DNA of 64,000 bases from Nannocystis exedens. GTDB lineage: Bacteria > Myxococcota_A > Polyangia > Nannocystales > Nannocystaceae. How positions within the stretch are numbered: position 1 is the first letter of the stretch; every line of letters begins with the position of its first letter. Under the pieces are notes generated by a model. It did no database searches and was not told the DNA's origin. It worked only from the letters and a program-made list of their open reading frames with translations. Position numbers and translations under genes: made by a program. Positions 17,031 to 25,523 of this stretch are shown one piece after another. The stretch is taken from positions 7,392,001-7,456,000 of the forward strand of contig NZ_NETK01000001.1 of assembly GCF_002343915.1 (NCBI RefSeq). Reading direction: 5' to 3'.

Positions 17031-18695
17031 TCACCAGGGCGCGAGCTCGAGCCGGCTGGTCAGGTCGACCGGCTTCTTGTAGGGGCCCTTGGTGGCGATC
17101 GGGGCGCCGTCGCGGCCGATCAGCTCCATCGTCAGGGTGTGGCTCGCGCGGTCGGCGGTGATCCGGGCGAAGTTGTCGTCATTACAAAAATTCCAGGCGC
17201 GGTAGTCCATCGTCACGCCGGGGCGGATCTCGAAGGTGTCCGGGGTCCGCGGGTCGCGGGAGTCGTGGACGAACTCGGCGGGGTCGCCGTCGGCGAACGG
17301 GAACGGCCAGTAGAACGCCGACGAGACCAGCGAGTAGGCGCGCAGGTCCTCGCTGCCGCCGCCGCGGAACTCGAGCCGGGCGACGGAGGCGCTGTGGACG
17401 TCGCCCGACAGGAACACGACGTTCTGGATCTTGCTGTCGACGATGGCCTGCAGCAGGGCCCGCCGGGTCTGCGGGAAGGCCGGCCAGGCGTCGCTCTTCT
17501 CGAGGTGGGCCACGCTCGCGCCGTGGGTCGCGAACACCGGGTTCGGCGCGAACACGCTGGCGCTGATGATGAACTTGGGCACGTTGCCGCGGTCGGCCTG
17601 CTGGTCGCGCAGCCACTCGCACAGGACGTCGAGCTGGCTCGGCTCGTCAGGGTCGAGCGAGGGCCGGCCGAGCAGGTGGTTGTCGTCGACGGTGTCGGGC
17701 ACGTCGTCCATGTAGCGCTGGGTGCGGCAGTCGAGGGCGAAGAACGGGTAGCCGCTGCTGACGAAGCTGTAGTAGAGCCGCTTGCCGTAATTGCGCGGCG
17801 AGTGGCTCCACTGATAGCTCATGTAGGTGCCGATCGCGAGGTTGAACACGATCTTCTTGCCCGGCTTGTGCAGGCGGTCCTGCGACCAGTTGTCCTCGAT
17901 CTCGTGGTCGTCGAGGCACATGTACGTCGGGACATGTCGCAAGAGCCTGCGCATGTTGAACGAGCCGAACGCCTGCTGGTAGCGGTCGGTGAACTCGGCG
18001 TGGGTGTCGGCGAGCCCGACCGGGACGGCGCGGTGGAAGGTGTCGGCGTAGATCTGGTCGCCGCACATGATCACGAGGCTGGGCCGCGCGCCGAGCTTCT
18101 CGGTCGACAGCTCGTCGAACATGGGTCCGAAGATCCGGTCGGACTCCTTGACCTTCCACATCAGGCCGGGATAGCGGCACGAGCCGAGCATGAAGGAGAA
18201 GGCCGGCGCGGCGGTGCTGCGCGGGCTGCAGGTGCGGAACACCGCCTCGCAGGCGACGTCGGGCAGGCGCTCGACCTGGGCCGCCCACACCTGCGGGTTC
18301 GGCAAGGTGGCCGCGAGCTCCTGGTCGCCGGTGCGGAGGTCGTTGTCCTCGGCGTCGTCGAGCGCGAGCGAGGCGAGGCGCACGCGGTAGGTGGTGTCCG
18401 GCTCGAGCGCGTAGACGGGGGTGGTGCCGCCGAGCCCGGCCTCGAGGCCGAGGATGAAGGTGCCGGTGCGGTCGAACTCGCGCTGGAGGCGGAAGTAGAA
18501 CACCGGCCGCACCGGCGCCGGGATCACGTGCTCGCCCTTCTGCATGACGACGAGGACGCCGATCGTGCGCCGGTCCTCGTCGGCGACGATCTTGCGCGGG
18601 TCGTCGAGCGCGGCCGCCTGCATCCACAGGCGACAGGTACGGTCGGTCGTGTGGCCGATGATCGGGCCGAGGCCCGGCGGACGAAGCGTGCTCAT
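17031..18695 (-). CDS. PhoD-like phosphatase/phosphodiesterase
   Basis: 554 aa from the ATG at 18695. Signature metal-binding blocks of the PhoD superfamily are present: L-G-S-C-R-Y-P-G, M-C-G-D-Q-I-Y-A-D, D-D-H-E-I-E-D-N-W and F-L-S-G-D-V-H-S-A. An N-terminal Fn3-like beta domain (about 1-150) is typical of the family. No Tat or Sec signal is visible, unlike secreted PhoD, so it may be cytoplasmic. Substrate (phosphodiester or phosphomonoester) is unassigned. A copy of the dispersed motif lies inside it at 17931-17943, encoding R-H-V-P. Confidence 0.88.
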   Translation of the reverse strand: MSTLRPPGLGPIIGHTTDRTCRLWMQAAALDDPRKIVADEDRRTIGVLVVMQKGEHVIPAPVRPVFYFRLQREFDRTGTFILGLEAGLGGTTPVYALEPDTTYRVRLASLALDDAEDNDLRTGDQELAATLPNPQVWAAQVERLPDVACEAVFRTCSPRSTAAPAFSFMLGSCRYPGLMWKVKESDRIFGPMFDELSTEKLGARPSLVIMCGDQIYADTFHRAVPVGLADTHAEFTDRYQQAFGSFNMRRLLRHVPTYMCLDDHEIEDNWSQDRLHKPGKKIVFNLAIGTYMSYQWSHSPRNYGKRLYYSFVSSGYPFFALDCRTQRYMDDVPDTVDDNHLLGRPSLDPDEPSQLDVLCEWLRDQQADRGNVPKFIISASVFAPNPVFATHGASVAHLEKSDAWPAFPQTRRALLQAIVDSKIQNVVFLSGDVHSASVARLEFRGGGSEDLRAYSLVSSAFYWPFPFADGDPAEFVHDSRDPRTPDTFEIRPGVTMDYRAWNFCNDDNFARITADRASHTLTMELIGRDGAPIATKGPYKKPVDLTSRLELAPW

Positions 18696-19523
18696 ACGCG
18701 GGCGATCGTAGAGCCGAACGCGAAGTCGTTGCAAACCGGTGACGCAGGCGTGAAGTCGAGGCAGGTCGCGCGCATTCGCCCCGCAGACGAGGCGCGCCCG
18801 CGGGCGACGAGGGCGGTAAAGTTGCCGCTACAAGTCGCGCGCCCGCGAGAGCTCGATGAACGCTGCGTTGTTTCGGATGGGGCATGTCCTCGAGGCCATG
18901 TGGCTCGGCGCGGGCGGCACCGGGGCGCCGGCGAGCGAGGGGGCCGATCCGGGCCGCGCGCGCGCGGTCGAAGGGCCGACCGAGGCGGGCGCGGGGGCGC
19001 GTGCGCGCGATCCGGGCGCGATGGCCGGCGAAGGCGGCGAGGCAGGGCCGACGGCGGCCGGCGTCGACGCGGCGCGCGAGGTCGAGGCGGGAGCCGCACC
19101 GAGCTCTCGCGCGGAGGCGGCGCGGCCGTCCGGGACGGCGCGGGGAGACATGTCCGCAGGGACAGGTGACAGAGGAGCGGAGGACATGTCCTCCGGGACA
19201 GACGACGGGCGGCGGTTGCGGGGCTGTTACGGCGGCGGGGGGGCGACGACGGCGACTCCTTGAAAGCGAGGTTCGCCGCGGGAGAGTTTTGAGTCGAGGG
19301 GCTCCGATGGAAGATCGGATACGGGCTGTTGTCGCGGGAGGAGAGGTGACTCGCGGACGGCGAGGTTGGCCGCGGGAGAGGACACGCCGTTAGGGACGCG
19401 AGAAGGCGTCTGGTCGGCGGCCAGCCCTGGCCGTCGACCAGGCGCCTCGTGACCTGGCCTTCAGGACATTCGCCATCGAAGCCGACGACGGCGGGCCGGC
19501 CTCTCACGGCTGCAGCCGTGCCA

Positions 19524-19624
19524 GGGGTCCGGGGAAGGGCCGGCCGCGAATTAGAGGCGGGTGGGTGCGAGGAACGAGCGTCCATCCTGCCGGTCAACTC
19601 GCGGCCGGCCCTTCCCCGGACCCC
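19524..19624. repeat. 26-bp perfect inverted repeat with 49-nt loop
   Basis: The arm 19524-19549 is the exact reverse complement of 19599-19624. A separate 16-bp palindrome (CACGGCTGCAGCCGTG, 19505-19520) lies just outside. No transposase frame lies between or next to the arms, so it is either a non-autonomous mobile element remnant or a large RNA hairpin. Confidence 0.85.
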
Positions 19625-19626
19625 CC

Positions 19627-19860
19627 GCGAGGCGCAGTCGGCAATTCGCGAAGCACCAGCGCCCAGGCTCCCGCAGGAGTTCCGAACCCCGCGAGGCGCA
19701 GACGACACTTTGGGAAGCGCCAGTACCCGCTCGCGAAACCGTTCCGACCTGGGTCGCAAAGCACCCGGACTCGGAATTCATGAGGTGCAGTCAACAATCG
19801 CGGAGCGCCCGAGCTCGCGCGCAAGGTCGTTCCGACCTCTGCGATGCGCAGAGCAAGTCC
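19627..19860. repeat. degenerate ~62-bp tandem repeat
   Basis: Units start near 19627, 19691, 19780 and 19841, each opening with GCGAGGCGCAG-like sequence. They continue through a CAATTCGCGAAGC segment to GTTCCGACC. Spacing is 64, 89 and 61 bp, so one unit carries extra sequence. It ends about 40 bp before the stop of the VWA lipoprotein gene. Confidence 0.6.
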
Positions 19861-19900
19861 CAGCGCATGCACTGCGGCCTGCTGCGACGACCGGCGGCGA

Positions 19901-21034
19901 TCAGCCCGGCGGCTCGATCTCCTCGCACTTCTCCTGGATCACCCCTGCCAGCGCGTCGCCCACCACCATCGCGTAGTCGCTGGGGTCGCCGTCGATGTCG
20001 CCGGTGAACGGCGGGGCCGAGAACGACTCGAGGAACGTCTTCAGCGTCGAGTCGCCGGGGTTGTCGTAGCAGAAGCCGGGGACCAGGCCGGACGCGAGGA
20101 TGCAGTTGGTCCCGCCGCACTGCTGCTTCGCCGCGGCCAGCTTGTCGACCCACTGGCTGACGGGCTCGGGCGACTTGTCGGGCTCGTCGGTGAGGACGAA
20201 CACCACCAGCACTGCGCCGGCGTCGCGGATGAAGCCCGCGTTGGTCGGCGCCGTGGCCGGGTCGGCGGCCCAGCCGGCGGCGGCGGCCGGCATCTCGAAC
20301 GAGCAGCCGGTCTCGCCGGCCGCGGTGGCCGCGGCCGTGAACCACGCCTTGAGCGCGGCGGGGTCCTCGTCGGTGTTGAGCGCGAAGTAGTGCTGACCTT
20401 GCCATTCGAACAGGCGGCCCTGGCCGCCGTTCTCGTTGGTGGTCGCCGGCGGCGCCACGTAGTGCTGGAGGATCTCCTGCTCGCTCGACTGGCTGACGCA
20501 GTTGACCGTGCTCTCCGAGCAGCCGCCGTCGTAGAAGGACGTCGTGGTCATGCCGACGTGGAGGTCGGTGCCGGGCGGGAGGGCGGCGATGATCGCGTCG
20601 ACGAAGTCGGGGAAGACCGCGCTCAGGTCCTCCTGGTGTTTGCCCATCGAGGCCGAGTTGTCGATCACGAACAGCAGGTCGACCGCGGTGCAGCCCTTGG
20701 CCGCGTCGGTGTCGGCCGTCGGGTCGCTCGGGAAGTCGGGCTGGCCGAGGTCGAGCTTGATCGCCCCGGTGTCGTCGCCCGTGCTGGTGGTGGGGGCGTT
20801 GCCGGTCGACGTGGTGGGGCCGCCGGTCTCGGTGGCGGTGCCGGTGCCCTGGTCGGTGGTGCTGGCGGTGCCGTCGGTGGTGCCGGCGGTGAGCGGCGGC
20901 AGCGTGGTCGGGGCGGTGGTCGGCGTGCCGGCGGTGGCGGTGGTTCCGGCGTCGTCGCCGCAAGCGGCGAGGGTGACCGCGAGCGCGGCGAGGACGCGGG
21001 CGCAGCCGCCGGGGGTCGAACAAACGGTTCGCAT
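19901..21034 (-). CDS. von Willebrand factor A-domain lipoprotein
   Basis: 377 aa from the ATG at 21034. Signal peptide and lipobox L-A-A-C-G-D-D, then a Thr/Gly/Pro stalk (about 28-95). The VWA domain begins with V-D-L-L-F-V-I-D-N-S-A-S-M-G, an intact MIDAS D-x-S-x-S. Further acidic residues (V-L-T-D-E-P-D) match the remaining MIDAS positions. Probable surface-exposed, metal-dependent binding protein; ligand unknown. Several Cys pairs suggest disulfides. Confidence 0.88.
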   Translation of the reverse strand: MRTVCSTPGGCARVLAALAVTLAACGDDAGTTATAGTPTTAPTTLPPLTAGTTDGTASTTDQGTGTATETGGPTTSTGNAPTTSTGDDTGAIKLDLGQPDFPSDPTADTDAAKGCTAVDLLFVIDNSASMGKHQEDLSAVFPDFVDAIIAALPPGTDLHVGMTTTSFYDGGCSESTVNCVSQSSEQEILQHYVAPPATTNENGGQGRLFEWQGQHYFALNTDEDPAALKAWFTAAATAAGETGCSFEMPAAAAGWAADPATAPTNAGFIRDAGAVLVVFVLTDEPDKSPEPVSQWVDKLAAAKQQCGGTNCILASGLVPGFCYDNPGDSTLKTFLESFSAPPFTGDIDGDPSDYAMVVGDALAGVIQEKCEEIEPPG

Positions 21035-21145
21035 ACGGGTAATAGCCTCCCGTGTTCGCCTATACAGCCGAGCTCGTTTCCCGGCAAGGGTCCTCCGCGG
21101 CGCCGCGCTCCCGACTTGGGGGAAGGCGGCTACAATGCGCGGACG

Positions 21146-21877
21146 ATGCGGTGGTTCATCGGCGACCTGCAAGGTTGCGCCCGGGAGTTCGACGACCTGT
21201 TGCGGAAGATCCGCTTCGACCCGCAGGCGGATGAGCTGTGGTGCCTCGGCGACCTGGTGAATCGCGGCCCCGACTCGCTCGGGGCCGTCCGCTTGTGGCG
21301 CGACGTCGGCGGGCGCGGCGTGATCGGCAACCATGACGTCTACGCGCTGCTGGTCGCCGCCGGGCGATGGCCGCGCAAGCACGACACGCTCGGACCGCTG
21401 CTCGCCGCGCCCGACGGGCCCGAGCTGCTCGCCCGCCTGCGAGCGATGCCGGCGCTGCAATTCCTGCCCGCGGCGCCGGGTTCGAAGGGGCCGGACGTGT
21501 GGGCCGTCCACGCCGGCTTCCACCCGCGCTGGACCGACCTGCACGCCGTCGCCGCGCGGGTCAACGCGGCGCCGCACGACGACGCGTGGCTGGAGTCGCC
21601 CGAGCTGTCGTTCATGACGCGCGTGCGCTGCTGCACCGCGTCGGGCGAGCGCAGCAAGTTCGACCGCAAGGCCGAGGACTGCCCGCCGCCGTACCGCCCG
21701 TGGGACGAGTTCTACCGCGGCGAGCCGATGGTGATCCACGGGCACTGGGCGTGGCGCGGCCACTACCGCGGGCCCAAGACGATGGGCCTCGACTCGGGCT
21801 GCGTGTACGGCGGGCCGCTGACGGCGTGGTGCCAGGACGAGGACCGCGTCGAGCAGGTGCCGGCGCACGGGGGATGA
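21146..21877 (+). CDS. apaH: symmetrical diadenosine tetraphosphatase (ApaH)
   Basis: 243 aa, slightly shorter than the usual 270-280. ApaH hydrolyses Ap4A to two ADP and can remove Np4 caps from RNA. The metallophosphatase blocks are present: F-I-G-D-L-Q-G-C at the N-terminus, L-G-D-L-V-N-R-G-P-D-S, G-N-H-D, V-H-A-G-F-H-P and I-H-G-H-W. The start at 21146 is right at the conserved N-terminal strand. A CTGTCC-TTCG-GGACAG hairpin follows the stop. Confidence 0.92.
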   Translation: MRWFIGDLQGCAREFDDLLRKIRFDPQADELWCLGDLVNRGPDSLGAVRLWRDVGGRGVIGNHDVYALLVAAGRWPRKHDTLGPLLAAPDGPELLARLRAMPALQFLPAAPGSKGPDVWAVHAGFHPRWTDLHAVAARVNAAPHDDAWLESPELSFMTRVRCCTASGERSKFDRKAEDCPPPYRPWDEFYRGEPMVIHGHWAWRGHYRGPKTMGLDSGCVYGGPLTAWCQDEDRVEQVPAHGG

Positions 21878-22246
21878 AGTGGCTGTCCTTCGGGACAGGT
21901 AGTCCGGGGGCGAGCAGGGTCGGGAGCTCGCCGGCCCTCGCGACGGTCCCAAGGGATGGCGCAACGGCCATGCCCGTCGGGGCATGTTCGTAGAGACAGG
22001 CCACGCGGCTGTCGAGCTGCGCCGGGTCGAGGCGCGTCCCGTCGCGGCCCCGGAGATGTGCGTTTTGCGCCAATGGAAGAGGGCTGCGGAGCGCGGCGCT
22101 TCGGGGCCGTGGGGTCCGGAGAGATTCTTTTTTAAAATTTTTCGCGGGGGTGTCGATCGAGCCGGCGGCCGTTCGACGTGGAGGTGCTGCGGGGCTGACC
22201 GGGTGCGACCGGGGGCCCGACCACACCACGGAAAGGAAACAGGACC
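21878..22246. promoter_or_regulatory. 5' region of the YciI-like gene with AT-rich tract
   Basis: A 369-bp gap. It begins with CTGTCCTTCGGGACAG (21884-21899), a hairpin just past the apaH stop, and a second hairpin CATGCCCGTCGGGGCATG (21969-21986). At about 22124-22143 there is a striking run of T and A bases (TTCTTTTTTAAAATTTTT) in an otherwise ~70% GC sequence; this may be a promoter or UP-like element for the gene at 22247. Confidence 0.45.
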
Positions 22247-22666
22247 ATGCGATTCATGATGCTGATGATCCCCAAGGGTTACGAGACCGCCGCGTTCGAC
22301 GCGATGCCGAGCGCCGAGGCCGTCGCCGCGATGATGGAGTACAACGAGTCGCTGCAGAAGGCCGGCGTGCTGCGGGCCCTCGACGGGCTGCACCCGCCGT
22401 CCACGGGCGCGCGGGTGTCGTTCGCCGGCGGCAAGCCGAGGGTGACCGACGGGCCGTTCGCCGAGGCCAAGGAGGTGGTCGGCGGCTACTGGATCATCGA
22501 CGTCGCTTCGCGCGAGGAGGCGATCGCGTGGGCGTCGCGCTGCCCCGCCGCGGACAACGAGGTGATCGAGGTCCGGCGGGTGCAGGAGCTCGCCGACTTC
22601 CCGGCGGACGTCCAGGCGGTCGCGGCGAAGTACCCCGAGCTGCAAGGGGTCGAGCGATCGGCGTGA
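22247..22666 (+). CDS. YciI/DGPF-domain protein
   Basis: 139 aa. The family hallmark T-D-G-P-F-A-E-A-K-E-V-V-G-G-Y is at residues 66-80, and the length and fold pattern match the small YCII-related (DGPF) proteins. These often accompany ECF sigma factors or act as small dehydratase-like enzymes, but no sigma gene is adjacent here. A good ribosome-binding stretch (GGAAAGGAAACAGGA) precedes the ATG. Precise function unknown. Confidence 0.9.
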   Translation: MRFMMLMIPKGYETAAFDAMPSAEAVAAMMEYNESLQKAGVLRALDGLHPPSTGARVSFAGGKPRVTDGPFAEAKEVVGGYWIIDVASREEAIAWASRCPAADNEVIEVRRVQELADFPADVQAVAAKYPELQGVERSA

Positions 22667-22672
22667 GGTGCA

Positions 22673-22714
22673 GAGTACATGTCCTCCTGGACATGTTTTA
22701 AAAGCCATGCCGTC
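22673..22714. repeat. 14-bp-phased array, three units
   Basis: Exact 14-bp units start at 22673, 22687 and 22701 with cores TACATGTCC, GGACATGTT and GCCATGCC. The second unit contains the TAA stop of the minus-strand gene ending at 22698, and the array joins two convergent genes. Confidence 0.85.
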
Positions 22715-23057
22715 CGGCGCCCCGCCAGGCCCGGGCGAAGCCGCCGGACAGGACGAAGCGCGGGAAGGTGACGAACTGCTCGGCGACCAGGCGCGCGAGC
22801 AGGTCGCCGCGCGAGCGGAACGGGGCCGGGGCGTGCTGCTCGCGCCGGTGACCGCGACCCTGGACGGCGACGGCGAGGACGGCGAGCGCGAGGCCGGCGC
22901 CGGCGAGGGCGAAGCGGCCGGTGGCGAGGGCGAGGAGGCCCAGCGGCAGGCCGAGCACGAACAGCGGGGCGGACACGGCGTGCAGCGCGAGGTTGGTGCG
23001 GTCGGCGTGGTTCAGCGAGTAGTGCTCGAACTGCCAGGCGAGGAGGTCGGTGCGCAT
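22698..23057 (-). CDS. DUF962/Mpo1-like membrane protein
   Basis: 119 aa from the ATG at 23057; longer starts add only basic shadow sequence. N-H-A-D-R-T-N-L-A-L-H (about 16-26) matches the N-H-x4-N-x3-H signature of the Mpo1/DUF962 family. Two or three hydrophobic helices follow (A-P-L-F-V-L-G-L-P-L-G-L and A-L-A-G-A-G-L-A-L). In yeast Mpo1 is an iron-dependent dioxygenase of fatty-acid alpha-oxidation; whether that applies here is unknown. Confidence 0.8.
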   Translation of the reverse strand: MRTDLLAWQFEHYSLNHADRTNLALHAVSAPLFVLGLPLGLLALATGRFALAGAGLALAVLAVAVQGRGHRREQHAPAPFRSRGDLLARLVAEQFVTFPRFVLSGGFARAWRGAGRHGF

Positions 23058-23379
23058 GCGCAGGGTGTACCGCGGCGCTCCGGCGGGCGGCTTGAACGGA
23101 CTGGCTACGATCGACCGGACGCGGGCGAGGCCCGGGCAGAGCCGGACGGGGCGAAGAGGGGGCGATGGCGGGTGCTCGAGCTGCGCGAGCGGTCGATGGC
23201 GAGTCACCGGTTGGAGCGGCTGGCCGAGCGGCGGAAGCGACGAAGACGGGGCCGGCGAGGGCGGGCGCTCCGCGAGGCTCGGGCGAGTCCATCGACCGGA
23301 CCGTCGAGCGGCGGGCCGCGACCGAGCCGATCGCGCAGCGACAGCCCGAGTCGGCCGGTGATCCGTCGCTTTGCGCGGG
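23058..23379. other. non-coding spacer
   Basis: A 322-bp gap between two minus-strand genes. Frames are open on several strands but none has a recognisable domain, and no hairpin or repeat stands out. It should contain the promoter of the Mpo1-like gene and the 3' end of the AraC-family transcript. Confidence 0.35.
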
Positions 23380-24132
23380 CTACGGCGGGCGCGGCAGGCT
23401 GCGCTGCAGCTCGGAGGCGGTCATGCCGAACATGCGGCGGAAGGTCCGGCTCATGTGGGCGGCGTCGGCGAAGCCGGCCGCGTGGGCGGCGCGGGCGAGC
23501 GGCTCGCCGGTGGCCATGGCGACGACGGCTCGCTGCAGCTTCAGCCATAGAAGGTAGGGGCGCAGCGGGATGCCGACCGAGTCGCGGAAGGCGTGGACGA
23601 GCCGGCCCTCGGACAGGCCGGCGAGGGCGGCGAGGGCCGGCAAGGAGGTGTCGGCCGCGGGCTCGGCGCCGCGGAGGGCGCGGAGCAGCTTGCGCACGCG
23701 CGGGTGGATGACTCTCGGGACAGCTGTCTTCAGGGACAGGCGCTCGGCGGCCGCGTGGCCCCAGGCGTGGAGGGCCTCGGGCCCGGCGTCGGCGGGCAGG
23801 TCGGCGAGCAGGGCGTCGCGCTCGGGCGGCTCGACGGCGCGGACGGGCGCGTCGAGGCCCGCGCGCAGGCGCTCGCCGGCGTCGCTCTCGGGGTCGAAGA
23901 AGACGAGGACGATGTCGACGCCGCGCGCGTCGAGGGCGTGCTCGCGGTCGGGCGCGGTGACGATCCCGGCGGCCCGCACGGTGACGCCGCCCGCGGTGAC
24001 GGCGAGCGTCCCGGCGCGGGCGAGCACGAGGTGCATGGCGTGGTGCGCGTGCGATTCGCTGCGCGCGCCCGGGCCGGCGGTGACGAGCACCGGAGGCCAC
24101 AGGCCGGCCGAGGTGACGAGGGGCAGCTGCAT
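23380..24132 (-). CDS. AraC/XylS-family transcriptional regulator
   Basis: 250 aa. An N-terminal cupin-type sensing domain (about 1-110, with H-A-H-H-A-M-H-L-V) is followed by a C-terminal double helix-turn-helix DNA-binding domain. Typical AraC landmarks are L-A-x-L-A-G-L-S-E-G-R-L, P-L-R-P-Y-L-L-W-L-K-L-Q-R-A and A-A-H-A-A-G-F-A-D-A-A-H-M-S-R-T-F-R. A motif pair (GGGACAGCTGTC...GGGACAG, 23717-23738) falls in the linker, encoding L-S-L-K-T-A-V-P-R. Target genes and inducer unknown. Confidence 0.92.
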   Translation of the reverse strand: MQLPLVTSAGLWPPVLVTAGPGARSESHAHHAMHLVLARAGTLAVTAGGVTVRAAGIVTAPDREHALDARGVDIVLVFFDPESDAGERLRAGLDAPVRAVEPPERDALLADLPADAGPEALHAWGHAAAERLSLKTAVPRVIHPRVRKLLRALRGAEPAADTSLPALAALAGLSEGRLVHAFRDSVGIPLRPYLLWLKLQRAVVAMATGEPLARAAHAAGFADAAHMSRTFRRMFGMTASELQRSLPRPP

Positions 24133-24168
24133 GATCAGACGGGGACAGGGGGCTGGCTTCGCGGATCG

Positions 24169-24600
24169 GTCACGCGACGGGCCGAAGCCGTCCGAACCGG
24201 CAGGCGGCGAGAACCTGTCTTCTGGGGCAGGTCGCCCGGGTGGCTCGAAGCTGCCCGGCAGGCGGCAGGAGCTGCCTTCGGGGGCATGTCACACCGGCGG
24301 GCTGAAGCTGCCCGAACAGACAGGCGGTGAGGACCTTGTTCGGGGGCGGGTCGCGCCAGCGGGCCGAAGCTGCCCGGCAGGCGGCAAGAGCTGTCTTCGA
24401 AGGGCATGTGGCGCCGGCGGAATGAAGCTGCCGGAACGGACAGGCGGTGAGGACCTTGTTCGGGGGCGGGTCGCGCCAGCGGGCCGAAGCCGTCCGAACG
24501 AGCGGGAGCTGTCGTCGGGGACATGTCGCGTCGGCGGGGTGAAGCTGTTTGAACGAACAGGTGGTGGCGAGCTGTCTGCGAGGACAGGTCACGCCGGCGG
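24169..24600. repeat. complex tandem repeat with alternating ~62- and ~58-bp units
   Basis: Seven imperfect units fill the gap between the AraC start and the metallophosphatase stop, and the eighth begins inside the 3' end of the latter. Units alternate in length (about 62, 58, 62, 58, 62, 55, 62 bp), giving a ~120-bp higher-order period. Each has a GTCRCGCCGGCGG block, a GAAGCTGCCCGAAC block and a hairpin-like AGCTGTCTTCGGGGACATGT core that matches the window-wide motif. Two stretches longer than 50 bp are identical between copies, so amplification is recent. Confidence 0.9.
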
Positions 24601-25302
24601 CTCGTGGGCGATGGTGGCGGTGCGGGCGGCGGTGTCGACGGTGACGACGGTGAAGCGGCCGGCCGAGCAGGTGCCGGTGTTGACGACTGTCCCTTCGGGC
24701 AGGTGATGGGCGTGGGCGACGTGGGTGTGGCCCATGACGACGAACGCGGCGCCGCGCTCGCGCATGAGGGCGCGGGCGGCGGCGGCGTAGGGGCCGGCGG
24801 CGTGGCCGAAGCGGCGGTGCTTGATGGCGACGTCCTTCTGCTCGAAGTAGTGGGCCACGGGGCCGAGGCCGGCGCGGCGCAGGCGGCCGGTGCACCAGGT
24901 GGCGGCCCGGGCGGCCGCGTAGGCGCGGGCGAACACCGGGTCGTACTGGTGGCCGTGGACGAACAAGATCCGGCAGCCGTCGGCGTCGATCTGCAGCTCG
25001 GAGGCGGCGCCCAGCTCGTCGCGGGCGATGAAGTCGTGGTTGCCGTGGACGTAGTCGAGGCGGTCGAGGGCGCGGGTCAATCGCGGCAGGCGGCGGCGCG
25101 CGAGGTGGAGCTGGCGCGCTGCCGCGCGGCGGCCGGTGAACAGGTCGTGGTCGGTCTGCCAGATGTCGCCGAGGAGGACGACGCGGTCGTGGGTGTCGAC
25201 GACGCGGGCCAGCCGCTCGAGGAAGACGGCCTCGTCGTGGCGGAACTCGTCCATGCCGGCGCGGGCGCCGATGTGAAAGTCGCTGAGCGCGGCGAGTCGC
25301 AT
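24589..25302 (-). CDS. calcineurin-like metallophosphatase
   Basis: 237 aa. All metal-site blocks are visible: S-D-F-H-I-G (residues 7-12), L-L-G-D-I-W, H-G-N-H-D, V-H-G-H-Q-Y-D and G-H-T-H. The layout resembles LpxH/UDP-diacylglucosamine-type and other small cytoplasmic phosphoesterases, but the lipid-A-specific residues cannot be judged here. Its last codons form part of the tandem repeat array downstream, and its first 16 bases are repeated upstream (25287-25510). Confidence 0.9.
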   Translation of the reverse strand: MRLAALSDFHIGARAGMDEFRHDEAVFLERLARVVDTHDRVVLLGDIWQTDHDLFTGRRAAARQLHLARRRLPRLTRALDRLDYVHGNHDFIARDELGAASELQIDADGCRILFVHGHQYDPVFARAYAAARAATWCTGRLRRAGLGPVAHYFEQKDVAIKHRRFGHAAGPYAAAARALMRERGAAFVVMGHTHVAHAHHLPEGTVVNTGTCSAGRFTVVTVDTAARTATIAHEPPA

Positions 25303-25510
25303 GCTTCTGTCAGGAGTGAGGGCGAGGACGGGGGCGCGACGCGGGGGTCGGGGAGCGCGGCGAAGCGCCTGCGTGAGTCGGGAGCGAGGGCGAGACGAGA
25401 CAGCGGGCGCGCGGCGAGTCGCCCGCGTGAATCAGGATGAGGGCGGGACAGCGGGTTGCAGCCTGCGACGGCGATGCGGGCGGGCGCGGCGAGTCGCATG
25501 CGCGGAGAAG
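25287..25510. repeat. repeated copies of a gene's start region
   Basis: GCGCGGCGAGTCGCATGC, which on the minus strand contains the ATG and first codons of the metallophosphatase, recurs with few changes at about 25356, 25408 and 25486. These copies are followed by GTGAGTC-type and AGGATGAGGGCG segments, spaced about 52-78 bp. The 220-bp gap is therefore mostly degenerate duplications of the gene's own 5' end. Confidence 0.7.
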
Positions 25511-25523
25511 GATGAGCCCGGCG

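Larger units (their letters stand above)
18696..19900. other. 1.2-kb non-coding, repeat-rich region
   Basis: No open frame here shows a domain or a consistent high-GC third-position pattern. The region holds motif copies (18878-18902, 19144-19207), two GCGAGGTT(C/G)GCCGCGGGAGAG copies (about 19267 and 19362), a 16-bp palindrome (19505-19520), a 26-bp perfect inverted repeat (19524-19624) and degenerate ~62-bp tandem units (19627-19860). It looks like an accumulation site for repeats. Confidence 0.55.

Noticed and set aside
18828..19263. Ala/Arg/Pro-rich frames on both strands in the gene desert
   Set aside because: No domain, no ribosome-binding site, low-complexity composition, and they overlap motif copies.
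19524..19624. Terminal inverted repeats of an insertion sequence
   Set aside because: Only 49 bp between the arms and no transposase frame nearby; kept as an inverted repeat only.
22673..22714. CRISPR-like array
   Set aside because: The repeats are 14-bp units without unique spacers, no cas genes are present, and the same units occur across the window.
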